Positions 18,102-26,526 of a stretch of 64,000 bases of DNA are shown piece after piece. The number at the start of each line of letters is the position of its first letter. Position 1 is the stretch's first letter. The notes under the pieces were generated by a model. That model was not told where the DNA came from. It made no database searches and saw only the letters and a list, made by a program, of their open reading frames with translations. A program made the translations under genes and the position numbers. The stretch comes from Nocardioides humi (GTDB lineage: Bacteria; Actinomycetota; Actinomycetes; Propionibacteriales; Nocardioidaceae), in assembly GCF_006494775.1 (NCBI RefSeq), contig NZ_CP041146.1, forward strand, positions 2,356,001-2,420,000, given 5' to 3'.

Positions 18102-19757
18102 TCAGCGGCGCCGCCGGGCGGTGCCGAACATGCCCCGGGCGATCTCGGCGGCCGCGGTGCGCATGAACTGCTTGAACGCCGAGGACTGCACCACGTCCTT
18201 GGCGATCTTGCCGGCCCCGCCGCCGTCGTCCTTCTTCTTCGCCGTGCCGGCCTTCGGCTTGGCGGCGGGCGCGCCCTTCGCCTGATCGGCCGCCTTGGCG
18301 CCCTCCTCGAGCTTCTTGGCCAGGATCTCCCGGGCCGACTCGCGGTCGACGACCTCGGCGTACGTCGCGTAGCGGGAGCTGGCCTTGACGGTGGCCTCCA
18401 TGGACTCCGTGCTGCTGGGCGCCATCAGCGACTCCGGCGCCCGCAGGCGGGTCCAGGCCACCGGCGTCGGCGCGCCCTTCTCGCCCATCACCGTGACGAT
18501 GGCCTCGCCGATCCCGAGCGTGGTGATGACCTCGCCGAGGTCGTCGTACGCGCTCCGGGGGTAGGTGTTGACGGTCGCCTTGAGCGCCTTGGCGTCGTTG
18601 GGGGTGTGGGCGCGGAGCTGGTGCTGGATCCGCGAGCCGAGCTGCGCGAGCACGTCGTCGGGCACGTCGGTCGGGCTCTGCGTGACGAAGAAGACGCCGA
18701 CGCCCTTGGACCGGATCAGCCGCACGGTCTGGGCGATCTGCTCGAGGAACGGCTTCGACGCGTCCTTGAACAGCAGGTGCGCCTCGTCGAAGAAGAACAC
18801 CAGCTTGGGCTGGTCGACGTCCCCGACCTCGGGCAGGTCGTGGAACAGGTCGGCGAGCAGCCACATCAGGAAGGTGGAGAAGATCGCCGGCCGGTCCTGC
18901 AGGTTGGGCAGCTCGACCAGGTTGACCAGGCCGCGGCCGTCGGGCGCCTGCTGGAGCAGGTCGGCGGAGTCGAACTCCGGCTCGCCGAAGAACGCCTCGG
19001 CACCCTGGTCGGCGAACGCGATCAGCTCGCGCAGGATCACCCCGGCCGTCGCCGAGGACAGCCCGCCGAGCTCCTTGAGGTCGGCCTTGCCCTCGTCGCT
19101 CGTCAGGTGCTGGACCACGGCCCGCAGGTCCTGGAGGTCGAGCAGCGGCAGGCCCTGCTTGTCGGCGTAGTGGAAGACCAGGCCCAGGCTGGACTCCTGG
19201 GTGTCGTTGAGCCCGAGCACCCGGCTGAGCAGGATCGGGCCGAAGGAGGACACCGTCACCCGGATCGGGATGCCGATGCCCTGGCCGCCGAGCGCGTAGT
19301 ACTCCACCGGGAAGGCCGTCGCCGTCCAGTCCTGCCCGACCGACTTCGTCCGCGCGAGGAGCTTGTCGTTGGCCTCGCCGGGGGTGGCGATGCCGGAGAG
19401 GTCGCCCTTGATGTCGGCGGCGAAGACCGGTACGCCGGCGGCGCTGAGCTGCTCGGCGAGCAGCTGGAGCGTCTTGGTCTTGCCGGTACCGGTCGCGCCG
19501 GCGACCAGGCCGTGCCGGTTGAGCATCGCCAGCGGGATCCGGATCGTGCTGGCGGAGAGCTGGTCCGGGCCGGTCATCAGGCCGCCCAGCTCGAGCGCGG
19601 GCCCCTCGAAGGCGTACCCGGGGGCGATCGCCTCCTCGATCGGGCTGCTCGCCGCGGGTGCGGGCGGCGCGTCGGTCGCCGGGGTCTCCGCCGCCGGGGC
19701 CTCGACGGGCGGGCTGTCAGGTGCTGCGTCGGGAGTGGGCGTCTGCTCCTGCGTCAT
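18102..19757 (-). CDS. HerA-like / DUF853 ATPase
   Basis: A 551-residue P-loop ATPase of the HerA/FtsK superfamily with the DUF853 (YjgR) core. Walker A is GATGTGKTKT near residue 87, and Walker B is KLVFFFDEAHLL near residue 320. VFFVTQSPTDVPDDVLAQLGSRIQHQLRA is followed by an arginine-containing sensor. The N-terminal 45 residues are a Pro/Ala-rich tail and the C-terminus is Lys-rich. No NurA nuclease partner is nearby. Its exact role (DNA translocase or helicase) is not known. A TAGAGT box 6 nt before the ATG suggests a leaderless mRNA. Confidence 0.85.
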   Translation of the reverse strand: MTQEQTPTPDAAPDSPPVEAPAAETPATDAPPAPAASSPIEEAIAPGYAFEGPALELGGLMTGPDQLSASTIRIPLAMLNRHGLVAGATGTGKTKTLQLLAEQLSAAGVPVFAADIKGDLSGIATPGEANDKLLARTKSVGQDWTATAFPVEYYALGGQGIGIPIRVTVSSFGPILLSRVLGLNDTQESSLGLVFHYADKQGLPLLDLQDLRAVVQHLTSDEGKADLKELGGLSSATAGVILRELIAFADQGAEAFFGEPEFDSADLLQQAPDGRGLVNLVELPNLQDRPAIFSTFLMWLLADLFHDLPEVGDVDQPKLVFFFDEAHLLFKDASKPFLEQIAQTVRLIRSKGVGVFFVTQSPTDVPDDVLAQLGSRIQHQLRAHTPNDAKALKATVNTYPRSAYDDLGEVITTLGIGEAIVTVMGEKGAPTPVAWTRLRAPESLMAPSSTESMEATVKASSRYATYAEVVDRESAREILAKKLEEGAKAADQAKGAPAAKPKAGTAKKKDDGGGAGKIAKDVVQSSAFKQFMRTAAAEIARGMFGTARRRR

Positions 19758-19763
19758 GCCGGA

Positions 19764-19769
19764 ACTCTA
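19764..19769 (-). promoter_or_regulatory. leaderless promoter -10 box of HerA-like gene
   Basis: TAGAGT on the minus strand lies 6 nt before the ATG. The 17-nt string from this box through the start codon is identical to that of the ROK regulator gene at 57.9 kb. Confidence 0.5.
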
Positions 19770-19809
19770 GGCGGAACACGCCGTCGCGGTCAGCGGGCGG
19801 ACCGCCCCG

Positions 19810-19815
19810 TAGAAT
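19810..19815 (+). promoter_or_regulatory. leaderless promoter -10 box
   Basis: TAGAAT ends 8 nt before the GTG start at 19824, the spacing expected for a transcript beginning at or next to the start codon. No ribosome site precedes the GTG, which agrees. Confidence 0.6.
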
Positions 19816-19823
19816 CCGAAGCC

Positions 19824-20120
19824 GTGATCTTCAAGCGCGTGGGGGTCGGGCGTCCCTACCCCGACCACGGCCTCGACTCCAAGGGGTGGGCTGCCGTGCC
19901 TCCGCGCCAGGTCCGGCTGGACCAGCTGGTCACGACCAAGGACACGCTGCAGCTGTCGTCCCTGCTCGACGAGGACTCGACGTTCTTCGGCGACCTCTTC
20001 GCCCACGTCGTGCTCTGGCAGGGCGACTACTACCTCGAGGACGGGCTGCACCGCGCCCTCCGTGCCGCGCTGCAGCAGCGGCACGTCCTCCATGCACGCG
20101 TGATCCGGATGGAGGGCTGA
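19824..20120 (+). CDS. conserved actinobacterial protein, sometimes labelled VapB-family antitoxin
   Basis: A 98-residue protein with the conserved layout GRPYPDHGLDSKGW, PPRQVRLDQLVTTKDTL and YYLEDGLHRALRAALQQR. Homologues are found across actinobacteria directly before a LytR_C gene, as here. Databases often name them VapB antitoxins, but there is no toxin gene beside this one, so I treat the name as unproven. It reads like a small housekeeping protein. GTG start, leaderless promoter. Confidence 0.7.
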   Translation: MIFKRVGVGRPYPDHGLDSKGWAAVPPRQVRLDQLVTTKDTLQLSSLLDEDSTFFGDLFAHVVLWQGDYYLEDGLHRALRAALQQRHVLHARVIRMEG

Positions 20121-20127
20121 GACACCC

Positions 20128-20670
20128 ATGGACGGTCTCGATGTCAGGGCGAGCAGCCGCTCGGCGATCACGCTGGGCGCGCTGGCGGTGGTGTTCGTCG
20201 CCGCCGCGGCGTGGGGCTGGTCGCGGGTGACCGAGCCGTTCCCCGAGAAGGCCGAGGCGGCGCCGTGCACCGACACGCTGATCCCGGCGGGGGACGACCT
20301 CGCGCCGCCGCAGGTGATGGTCACCGTGCTCAACGGGGGCGGCGCCAACGGCCTCGCGAGCAAGACGATGGACGAGCTCGTGGAGTTCGGGTTCGCCAAG
20401 GGCAGCCTCGGCAACGCGCCCGACACCGACGGCCCGGTGGCCGCGCAGGTGTGGTCCGACGACCCCGACGATCCGGCGACGATGCTGCTGGCGTCGTACC
20501 TCGGTGACGACGTCGACGTCGTCGACCAGCCCTCGGGCTACCCGGGCGTGACGATCGTGGTCGGCAAGCGGTTCCAGGGCGTCGTCCAGGGCCACCCGAC
20601 GGTGACCGCCCGCGCCGATGCGTACGTCTGCACGCCGCCGCTCAGCAGCAAGCCCGACGACGCGACCTGA
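20128..20670 (+). CDS. LytR C-terminal-domain membrane protein
   Basis: A 180-residue protein with one N-terminal transmembrane helix (about residues 14-33) and an extracytoplasmic LytR_C domain (VMVTVLNGGGANGLASKTMDE, then GVTIVVGKRFQG). It lacks the LCP catalytic domain. It is likely cell-envelope-associated; LytR_C domains accompany wall-polymer ligases. It starts 7 bp after the preceding gene, so the two form an operon. Confidence 0.85.
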   Translation: MDGLDVRASSRSAITLGALAVVFVAAAAWGWSRVTEPFPEKAEAAPCTDTLIPAGDDLAPPQVMVTVLNGGGANGLASKTMDELVEFGFAKGSLGNAPDTDGPVAAQVWSDDPDDPATMLLASYLGDDVDVVDQPSGYPGVTIVVGKRFQGVVQGHPTVTARADAYVCTPPLSSKPDDAT

Positions 20671-20688
20671 GCCTGAGCCTACGGGAGG

Positions 20689-22182
20689 TCAGTCCTCGAG
20701 CCACTGCGCGAGCCGGCCTCCGGTGCTGACCTGCCGCAGCCGCTGCTCGGTGGCCTCGCGGAGCCGGCGGGGCGTGACGACGATGAGGTCGTCGCCGTGG
20801 CGCAGGACGGTACGACGCTCCGGCACCAGCGTCTGGCCCTCCCGGACGACCATGGAGACGTTCGCGCCCACGGGCAGGCGCAGCTCGCCGACCTCGACGC
20901 CGTGCAGCTGCGACCCCGGGCTGATGGCGATCTGCAGCAGGTCGGCGGCCACCCGGTCCAGGGGCGCCGCCTCGACCTCGATCCCGCGGGGCTCCGAGCG
21001 GCGCGCGACGCGCAGCAGCCGGGCGGTGAACGGGAGCGACGGCGCCGTGATCAGCGTGTCGAGGACGACGAGGACGAAGACGATGTCGAACAGCCGGGTC
21101 GCGCCGTCGACGTCCTCGGCCAGCGGGATCGTGGCGAGGACGATGGGGACGGCGCCGCGCAGCCCGGCCCACGACAGGAAGGCCAGCTCCGCCCAGCGCA
21201 TCGGCTTGACGACCGAGCTCACCACGACGGAGAGCGGCCGGGCCAGGAAGGTGAGGACGAGGCCGGCGACCACGGCCATGCCGACGGTCGTCCAGGACAG
21301 CCGGTCGGGCGACAGCAGCAGGCCGAGCATGACGAACAGCCCGATCTGGGCCAGCCAGGCCAGCCCCTCCACGAACGACCGCGTGGTCGGGCGGTGGGGC
21401 AGGTCGGCGTTGCCGAGGACGAGCGCGGCGACGTACACGGCCGCGAAGCCGCTGGCGTGCACCTCCGCGGCGGCGCCGTACCCGATCAGCGCCAGGCAGA
21501 GCACCGCGATCGGGTAGAGGCCGGACGAGGGCAGCGCGGCGCGCCGCATCACCCAGGCGCCGCCGAAGCCCGCCGCGAGGCCGATCGCGACGCCGGCGAT
21601 CAGCTCGTAGAGCACGATGCCGGTTGTGCCGAGCAGGCCGTGCTCCCCGACGGCACCGGAGGAGACGAGGGTGACGAGGACGACGGTCGGGGCGTCGTTG
21701 AGGCCGGACTCCGCCTCGAGCGTGCCGGTGATCCGCTTCGGGAGCGGTACGACGCGCAGCACCGAGAAGACCGCGGCGGCGTCGGTCGGCGAGCAGACGG
21801 CGCCGAGCAGGATGGACAGCTGCCAGGAGAGCCCGAGCAGGAAGTGCGCCCCCAGCGCGACCACGCCGATCGAGATGAGCACGCCGACGGTGGCCAGGGA
21901 CAGGCCCATCCGCATCGCCGGGCGCGCGTCGCGCCAGTTGGTCGTGAGACCACCCTCGGCGAGGATCACCGCGAGCGCGCCGAAGCCGATCGCGTGCGCG
22001 AGCTGCGCGTCGTCGAAGGCGATGCCGAGCCCGGACTCGCCCAGGGCGACGCCCATGAGCAGGTAGACGAGGAGGCTGGGGAGTCCGACCCCGGAGGACA
22101 TCCGGACCGCCAGCACGGCGAGGAAGGTGACTCCGGCGCCGATCAGCAGGAACGCGTCGAGCTGGTGGACGTCGAAGGACAT
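20689..22182 (-). CDS. potassium/proton antiporter (CPA family) with TrkA_C domain
   Basis: A 497-residue transporter. About 12 transmembrane segments carry the CPA motifs (LAEGGLTTNWRDARPA, AVCSPTDAAAVFSVLR, LEAESGLNDAPTVVLV, the last with the ion-binding Asp). A C-terminal cytoplasmic TrkA_C/RCK-C domain (LHGVEVGELRLPVGANVSM) begins near residue 415. It exchanges K+ or Na+ for H+, with the C-terminal domain probably binding a nucleotide signal. It is divergent from the KstD-like gene, 73 bp apart. Confidence 0.9.
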   Translation of the reverse strand: MSFDVHQLDAFLLIGAGVTFLAVLAVRMSSGVGLPSLLVYLLMGVALGESGLGIAFDDAQLAHAIGFGALAVILAEGGLTTNWRDARPAMRMGLSLATVGVLISIGVVALGAHFLLGLSWQLSILLGAVCSPTDAAAVFSVLRVVPLPKRITGTLEAESGLNDAPTVVLVTLVSSGAVGEHGLLGTTGIVLYELIAGVAIGLAAGFGGAWVMRRAALPSSGLYPIAVLCLALIGYGAAAEVHASGFAAVYVAALVLGNADLPHRPTTRSFVEGLAWLAQIGLFVMLGLLLSPDRLSWTTVGMAVVAGLVLTFLARPLSVVVSSVVKPMRWAELAFLSWAGLRGAVPIVLATIPLAEDVDGATRLFDIVFVLVVLDTLITAPSLPFTARLLRVARRSEPRGIEVEAAPLDRVAADLLQIAISPGSQLHGVEVGELRLPVGANVSMVVREGQTLVPERRTVLRHGDDLIVVTPRRLREATEQRLRQVSTGGRLAQWLED

Positions 22183-22230
22183 GAAATTGGCACTCGGCTC
22201 TCGTCGGGTGGCGGGGCCCTAGTCTATCGG

Positions 22231-22244
22231 TAGAACATGTTCTA
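22231..22244. promoter_or_regulatory. KstR-type operator
   Basis: TAGAACATGTTCTA is a perfect 14-bp palindrome and fits the published KstR consensus TNNAACNNGTTNNA exactly. It overlaps the -10 box of the downstream flavoprotein gene, so repressor binding would block RNA polymerase directly. Confidence 0.75.
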
Positions 22245-22248
22245 GATT
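22243..22248 (+). promoter_or_regulatory. leaderless promoter -10 box
   Basis: TAGATT ends 7 nt before the GTG at 22256; its first two bases overlap the KstR-type palindrome. No ribosome site is present. Confidence 0.6.
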
Positions 22249-22255
22249 TCAGGGC

Positions 22256-23769
22256 GTGGCATCTGCGATCTCCAACGTCCCGGCCGGCCTGACCATTCCC
22301 GACGTCCTGCCGGCGAGCCTGCTGACCGACGAGACCGAGCGTGCCGACGTCGTCGTCGTGGGCTTCGGGATCGCCGGCGGGTGCGCCGCACTCGAGGCAG
22401 CGCGCGCCGGCGCCCGCGTGCTCCTGCTGGAGAAGGCGGCCGTGCACGGCGGCACGTCGTCGATGTCCGGGGGGCACTTCTATCTCGGCGGCGGTACGGC
22501 GGTCCAGCGGGCCACCGGCCACGACGACTCGGTCGAGGCGATGGCGGCGTACCTCATGGCCTCCACGAAGGACCCCGACGAGGAGAAGATCCGCGCCTAC
22601 TGCGAGGGATCGGTCGCCCACTTCGACTGGCTGGAGTCGCTCGGCTTCGCTTTCGAGCGCTCCTACTTCCCCGGCAAGGCCGTGATCCAGCCCGGCACCG
22701 AGGGGCTGATGTTCACCGGCAACGAGAAGGTCTGGCCGTTCCGCGACCGGGTCCCGCCCGCCCCGCGGGCCACAAGGTCCCCGTGCCGGGCGACACCGAG
22801 GGCACCAGGATCGTGGTGGACCTGCTGCGCACCGCCGTCGAGGAGGCCGGCGTCGAGGTCCGCTACGAGACCGGCGCGACCAACCTCGTCGTCGACGGCC
22901 CGCCGGAGTCGGGCCGGGTGGTCGGGGTGGCCTGGAAGTCGTTCGAGCGCACCGGCGTGATCCGCGCCGACGGCGTCGTCGTCGCCGCGGGCGGGTTCGT
23001 GATGAACGCCGACATGGTCGCCCGCTACACCCCCGCGCTCGGATCCAAGCTGTTCACCCTCGGCTCGACGTACGACGACGGGCTGGGCATCCGCCTCGGC
23101 GAGTCCGTCGGCGCGGCCCTGGAGAACATGGAGGAGCCGTTCATCACCGCGCCGTTCTACCCGCCGTCCTCGCGGTGCAAGGGGATCATCGTCAACCGGG
23201 ACGGCCGCCGGTTCGTCGCCGAGGACAGCTACCACGCGCGGACGTCGTACCACGTGATGCAGCAGCCGGACGCGGTCGCGTACCTCATCGTCGACAGCGA
23301 GCACCTCGGCGAGGACCACATGCCGCTCGTCCCGCTCAAGGACGGCTTCGAGACCCTCGAGGAGATGGAGGCCGGCCTCGGCATGCCCGACGGCGCGCTG
23401 GTCGCCACCGTCGAGCGCTACAACGAGCACGCGGCCGACGGCGAGGACCCCGACTTCCACAAGCACCCCGACTGGATCGCCCCCCAGACCGCCGGCCCGT
23501 GGGCCGTCCTCGACCTGTCGCTGGGCGTCGCGCTCTACGCCGGCTTCACCATCGGCGGCATGGCCACGACCGTCGACGGCGAGGTCCGGCGTACCGACGG
23601 CTCGGTGGTCCCGGGCCTGTACGCCGCCGGCGCCTGCGCGTCCAATATCGCCCAGGACGGCAACGGCTACTGCTCCGGCACCCAGCTCGGCGAGGGTTCC
23701 TTCTTCGGCCGCCGAGCCGGGCGCCACGCCGCCTCGGCCCGGGCGCGCGAGCGCAGCGAGGCGCGGTAG
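22256..23769 (+). pseudogene. KstD-like FAD-dependent oxidoreductase, one-base frameshift
   Basis: A flavoprotein of the fumarate reductase/3-ketosteroid dehydrogenase family. The first part, from GTG 22256, has the FAD motif VVVVGFGIAGGCAALEAAR and HGGTSSMSGG. The frame breaks in the run CCCCGCGGGCC near 22761-22770, where the sequence should read PAPRGHKVPVPG. The other frame then carries on with VVAAGGFVMNADMVARY and the C-terminal NGYCSGTQLGEGSFFGRRAG. Adding one G restores 504 residues with no other defect, so a sequencing error is more likely than decay. With a KstR operator, it probably oxidises a steroid or steroid-derived ring. No other steroid genes were recognised in the window. 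Confidence 0.8.
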
Positions 23770-23829
23770 CCGACCCGGCGGAAACTGACCGCGAGCGCAG
23801 CGAGCCGGGGCAGTTTGCGCCGGGTCGGC
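23769..23829. terminator. long hairpin after KstD-like gene (dispersed repeat)
   Basis: GCCGACCCGGCGGAAACTG pairs with CAGTTTGCGCCGGGTCGGC at 18 of 19 positions across a 23-nt loop. The stem begins on the last base of the stop codon. The downstream sequence GAGGTCAGGA...GCCGGGTCGCGG resembles the repeats at 13.5-13.6 kb. Confidence 0.65.
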
Positions 23830-23877
23830 GTCTCAGGGAGGTCAGGATGCGCCGGGTCGCGGTGACAGGATGACCGG

Positions 23878-25047
23878 GTGACCGATCGCCTCACCGCCGC
23901 CGCCCGGGCGAACGTGCCGCCCTTCCACGTGATGGATCTGCTGGCCGCGGCGGCCGAGCGGCAGCGCACCCACGGCGACCTCGTCAACCTGGTGGCGGGC
24001 CAGCCCAGCACCGGCGCCCCGGCGACCGTCAACGCCGCGGCGATCCGGCTGCTCGGCGGCGGCGACCCGCTCGGCTACACGACCGCGACCGGGATCGTCG
24101 AGCTGCGCGCGGCGATCGCCGGCCACCACCGCCGGCGCTACGGCATCGAGGTGACCGCCGACGACGTGGTGCTGACGACCGGCTCCAGCGGCGGCTTCCT
24201 GCTGGCCTTCCTCGCGGCGTTCGACGCGGGGGCGCGGGTGGGGATCGCCCGGCCCGGCTACCCCTGCTACCGCAACGTGCTGGCCGCGCTGGGCTGCGAG
24301 GTGGTCGAGATCCCGACCGGCCCGGACACCCGCTTCCAGCCGACACCGCTGCAGCTGGCGCAGACGCACGCCCGGCAGCCGCTCGACGGCGTCGTGGTCG
24401 CCAGCCCCGCCAACCCGACCGGCACCATGCTGCTGCCCGAGGAGCTCGCCGCGATCGCGCGCTGGTGCGAGGACAGCGGCGTGCAGCTGGTCTCCGACGA
24501 GATCTACCACGGCATCCAGTACGCCGGCGCCCGGGCGAGCTGCGCCTGGGAGACCTCCCGGGAGGCGGTCGTGTTCGGCTCGTTCTCGAAGTACTTCTCG
24601 ATGACCGGCTGGCGGCTGGGCTGGATGCTCGCGCCCGAGCGGCTGCGCCGGCCGGTCGACGTACTCACGGGCAACTTCTCGATCTGCCCGCCGGTGCTCG
24701 CCCAGCAGGCGGCGCTGGCCGCCTTCGAGGACGCGGCGTACGCCGAGCTGGACGGCCACGTGCAGCGCTACGCCCACAACCGCGGGCTGCTGCTCGACGG
24801 CCTCCAGCGGCTCGGCATCACCCGGCTCGCCCCGGCGGACGGCGCGTTCTACGCCTACGCCGACGTCGGCCACCTGACGAGCGACTCGATGGCCTACTGC
24901 CGCGATCTGCTGGCCCGCACGGGCGTCGCGGTCGCCACCGGCATCGACTTCGACACCGTCGACGGCGGCCGGTTCCTGCGGTTCAGCTTCGCCGGGACCG
25001 CCGACGAGATCACCACCGCGCTCGACCGGCTGGACGGCAACCTGTAG
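23878..25047 (+). CDS. class I/II PLP-dependent aminotransferase
   Basis: A 389-residue fold-type I aminotransferase. SPANPTGTML carries the conserved Asn-Pro. SDEIYHGIQY supplies the PLP-pyridine Asp and Tyr. GSFSKYFSMTGWRLGW has the Schiff-base Lys and phosphate ligands. LRFSFAG has the substrate carboxylate Arg. GTG start after ATGACCGG. Substrate is not evident; relatives act on aspartate or alanine-like amino acids. It follows the KstD-like gene and its hairpin, so it is probably a separate unit. Confidence 0.9.
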   Translation: MTDRLTAAARANVPPFHVMDLLAAAAERQRTHGDLVNLVAGQPSTGAPATVNAAAIRLLGGGDPLGYTTATGIVELRAAIAGHHRRRYGIEVTADDVVLTTGSSGGFLLAFLAAFDAGARVGIARPGYPCYRNVLAALGCEVVEIPTGPDTRFQPTPLQLAQTHARQPLDGVVVASPANPTGTMLLPEELAAIARWCEDSGVQLVSDEIYHGIQYAGARASCAWETSREAVVFGSFSKYFSMTGWRLGWMLAPERLRRPVDVLTGNFSICPPVLAQQAALAAFEDAAYAELDGHVQRYAHNRGLLLDGLQRLGITRLAPADGAFYAYADVGHLTSDSMAYCRDLLARTGVAVATGIDFDTVDGGRFLRFSFAGTADEITTALDRLDGNL

Positions 25048-25106
25048 AAGAGTGGCGGGGGAATCCGCAGGTTTGGCACGGACACGAAAGGGGAAGGGCG
25101 CGTCTC

Positions 25107-25559
25107 ATGTACGGCGACAGCGAGGTCATCCGGCGTCGTGCCGCGCAGCTGCGGGACCAGGGTGCCGACGTCCGCGCCCTCGCCGACGAGCTGGTCGCAC
25201 GGGTCGAGGGCCTCGGGTGGACCGGCCGCGCCGCCGAGGCGATGCGGGAGCGGGTGACCGACCGCGCCAGCCACCTCCGGGTCGCCGCCGACCGCCACAT
25301 CGGCGCCGCCGACGCCCTCGCCGACCACGCGGAGAGCGTGGACGCGGTGCGCGAGGAGATCGCCGCGACCCAGGCGCGGGTGTCCGCGCTGGTCGCCGAC
25401 GCCCGGGCCCGGATCGCCGCGATCGCCGCCCGCAACGAGACCAACGACGGCCCGCAGGTCTCGCCCGACCCGCTCGACGAGGTGCTCGACGCCTTCACCC
25501 CGCCCCCGCCGGGCCACCGCGACTGGCTCGCCGTCGACGTCCCCGGCCTGGAGCGCTGA
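25107..25559 (+). CDS. WXG100-like protein
   Basis: A 150-residue, nearly all-helical protein. The N-terminal 100 residues form two long helices joined by GLGWTGRAAEAM, which carries a W-x-G turn as in type VII secretion (ESX) substrates. The rest is a Pro-rich tail. AAAGGGGAAGGG precedes the ATG. It is the first gene of a tight three-gene unit. No ESX ATPase or membrane core is in the window, so secretion is inference. It could also be a polymorphic-toxin-type helper. Confidence 0.65.
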   Translation: MYGDSEVIRRRAAQLRDQGADVRALADELVARVEGLGWTGRAAEAMRERVTDRASHLRVAADRHIGAADALADHAESVDAVREEIAATQARVSALVADARARIAAIAARNETNDGPQVSPDPLDEVLDAFTPPPPGHRDWLAVDVPGLER

Positions 25560-25566
25560 TCGGCGC

Positions 25567-26526
25567 ATGCCCACCGTCGACCTGACCTCGCTCGCGCCCC
25601 CCGACCGCGCGATCTCCGACAACTCGGACACCTCGGACGCCGCCGGCGCCCTGGCGGCCGCCCCTCGCCGGATCGGCCTGAACCTGGTCGAGCTCCAGCA
25701 CGCCGCGCACCTCGCGGGCGACGCGCCGCTGCCCTTCGAGGTCGCCGCGCCGCCGACCGCGGACGCCATGCAGGCGCGGCTCGGACAGAGCCCGGCCTCC
25801 CTCGACGACCAGTCCTTCCGCACCGTGGTGGCCGCGCTGCACGACCCGGCCGATGCCCTCGAGCGGCGCGGCCTGACCGCCGACGGCGTCCTCGACCCCG
25901 GCCTCGCCGGTGCGATCGGCCTGCTCGCGTCGCCGCACTTCGCGCTCGACGTCGACGTCGCGATGGGCGGGGTGCAGGCCAAGGTCTGGCACCGGCAGGA
26001 CGGCGGCGCGGTCGCCTCGCTGGCCACCGTCGACGGGATCGTCTACGAGCTCGGCTGGTTCGGCGCCGACGCCTGGGCCGCCGAGCTGGCCCGGGTCGCC
26101 GCGGTCTCCGAGGAGGTCGCGCTCGGGACCTCGGCCGTGCCGTCGTACGTCGACCTGCCGTTCGAGCTCGCCGACGCCGCCGCCGAGGCGAGCGGGTCCG
26201 GTCGCGGCGACCTGCTGCCGGTGCTCGCGGCCCGCCACGGCGGCGCCGTACGCGGACCCGACGGCGCTCTGGACGACGCCTCCGTGGTCGCCGTGCTCGC
26301 CGCCCTCGCGGGCGAGGCCCGCGGCCGGCTGCGGGCGCTGGTCGCCGACGTCTCCGGCGCCGAGGTCGACACCGTCGGCGTCGTCTCCTGGACCCTGCTC
26401 GCCGACGGCTGGCGGGCGCTGCGTCCGCACCACGACGGCGGCGTGCTGCGCCTGGAGGTGCGCGCGGTCGCGCCGGACGAGCTCGCCACGGTCGTCGCGC
26501 CGGTGCTCGGGGAGGCGGCCCGGTGA
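25567..26526 (+). CDS. EspG-like / ESX-associated protein, tentative
   Basis: A 319-residue soluble protein 7 bp after the WXG100-like gene and overlapping the next gene by 4 bp. It alternates beta strands and helices (ALDVDVAMGGVQAKVWHRQDG, GIVYELGWFG, LRLEVRAVAPDELATVV). The overall layout recalls EspG-type chaperones of ESX substrates, but I see no diagnostic motif, so that name is weak. It has no signal peptide and no catalytic signature. The position makes a chaperone for the first gene product the best guess. Confidence 0.5.
   Translation: MPTVDLTSLAPPDRAISDNSDTSDAAGALAAAPRRIGLNLVELQHAAHLAGDAPLPFEVAAPPTADAMQARLGQSPASLDDQSFRTVVAALHDPADALERRGLTADGVLDPGLAGAIGLLASPHFALDVDVAMGGVQAKVWHRQDGGAVASLATVDGIVYELGWFGADAWAAELARVAAVSEEVALGTSAVPSYVDLPFELADAAAEASGSGRGDLLPVLAARHGGAVRGPDGALDDASVVAVLAALAGEARGRLRALVADVSGAEVDTVGVVSWTLLADGWRALRPHHDGGVLRLEVRAVAPDELATVVAPVLGEAAR

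Noticed and set aside
19824..20670. Toxin-antitoxin module
   Set aside because: The first gene is sometimes called a VapB antitoxin, but the partner has a membrane helix and LytR_C domain, not a PIN toxin.
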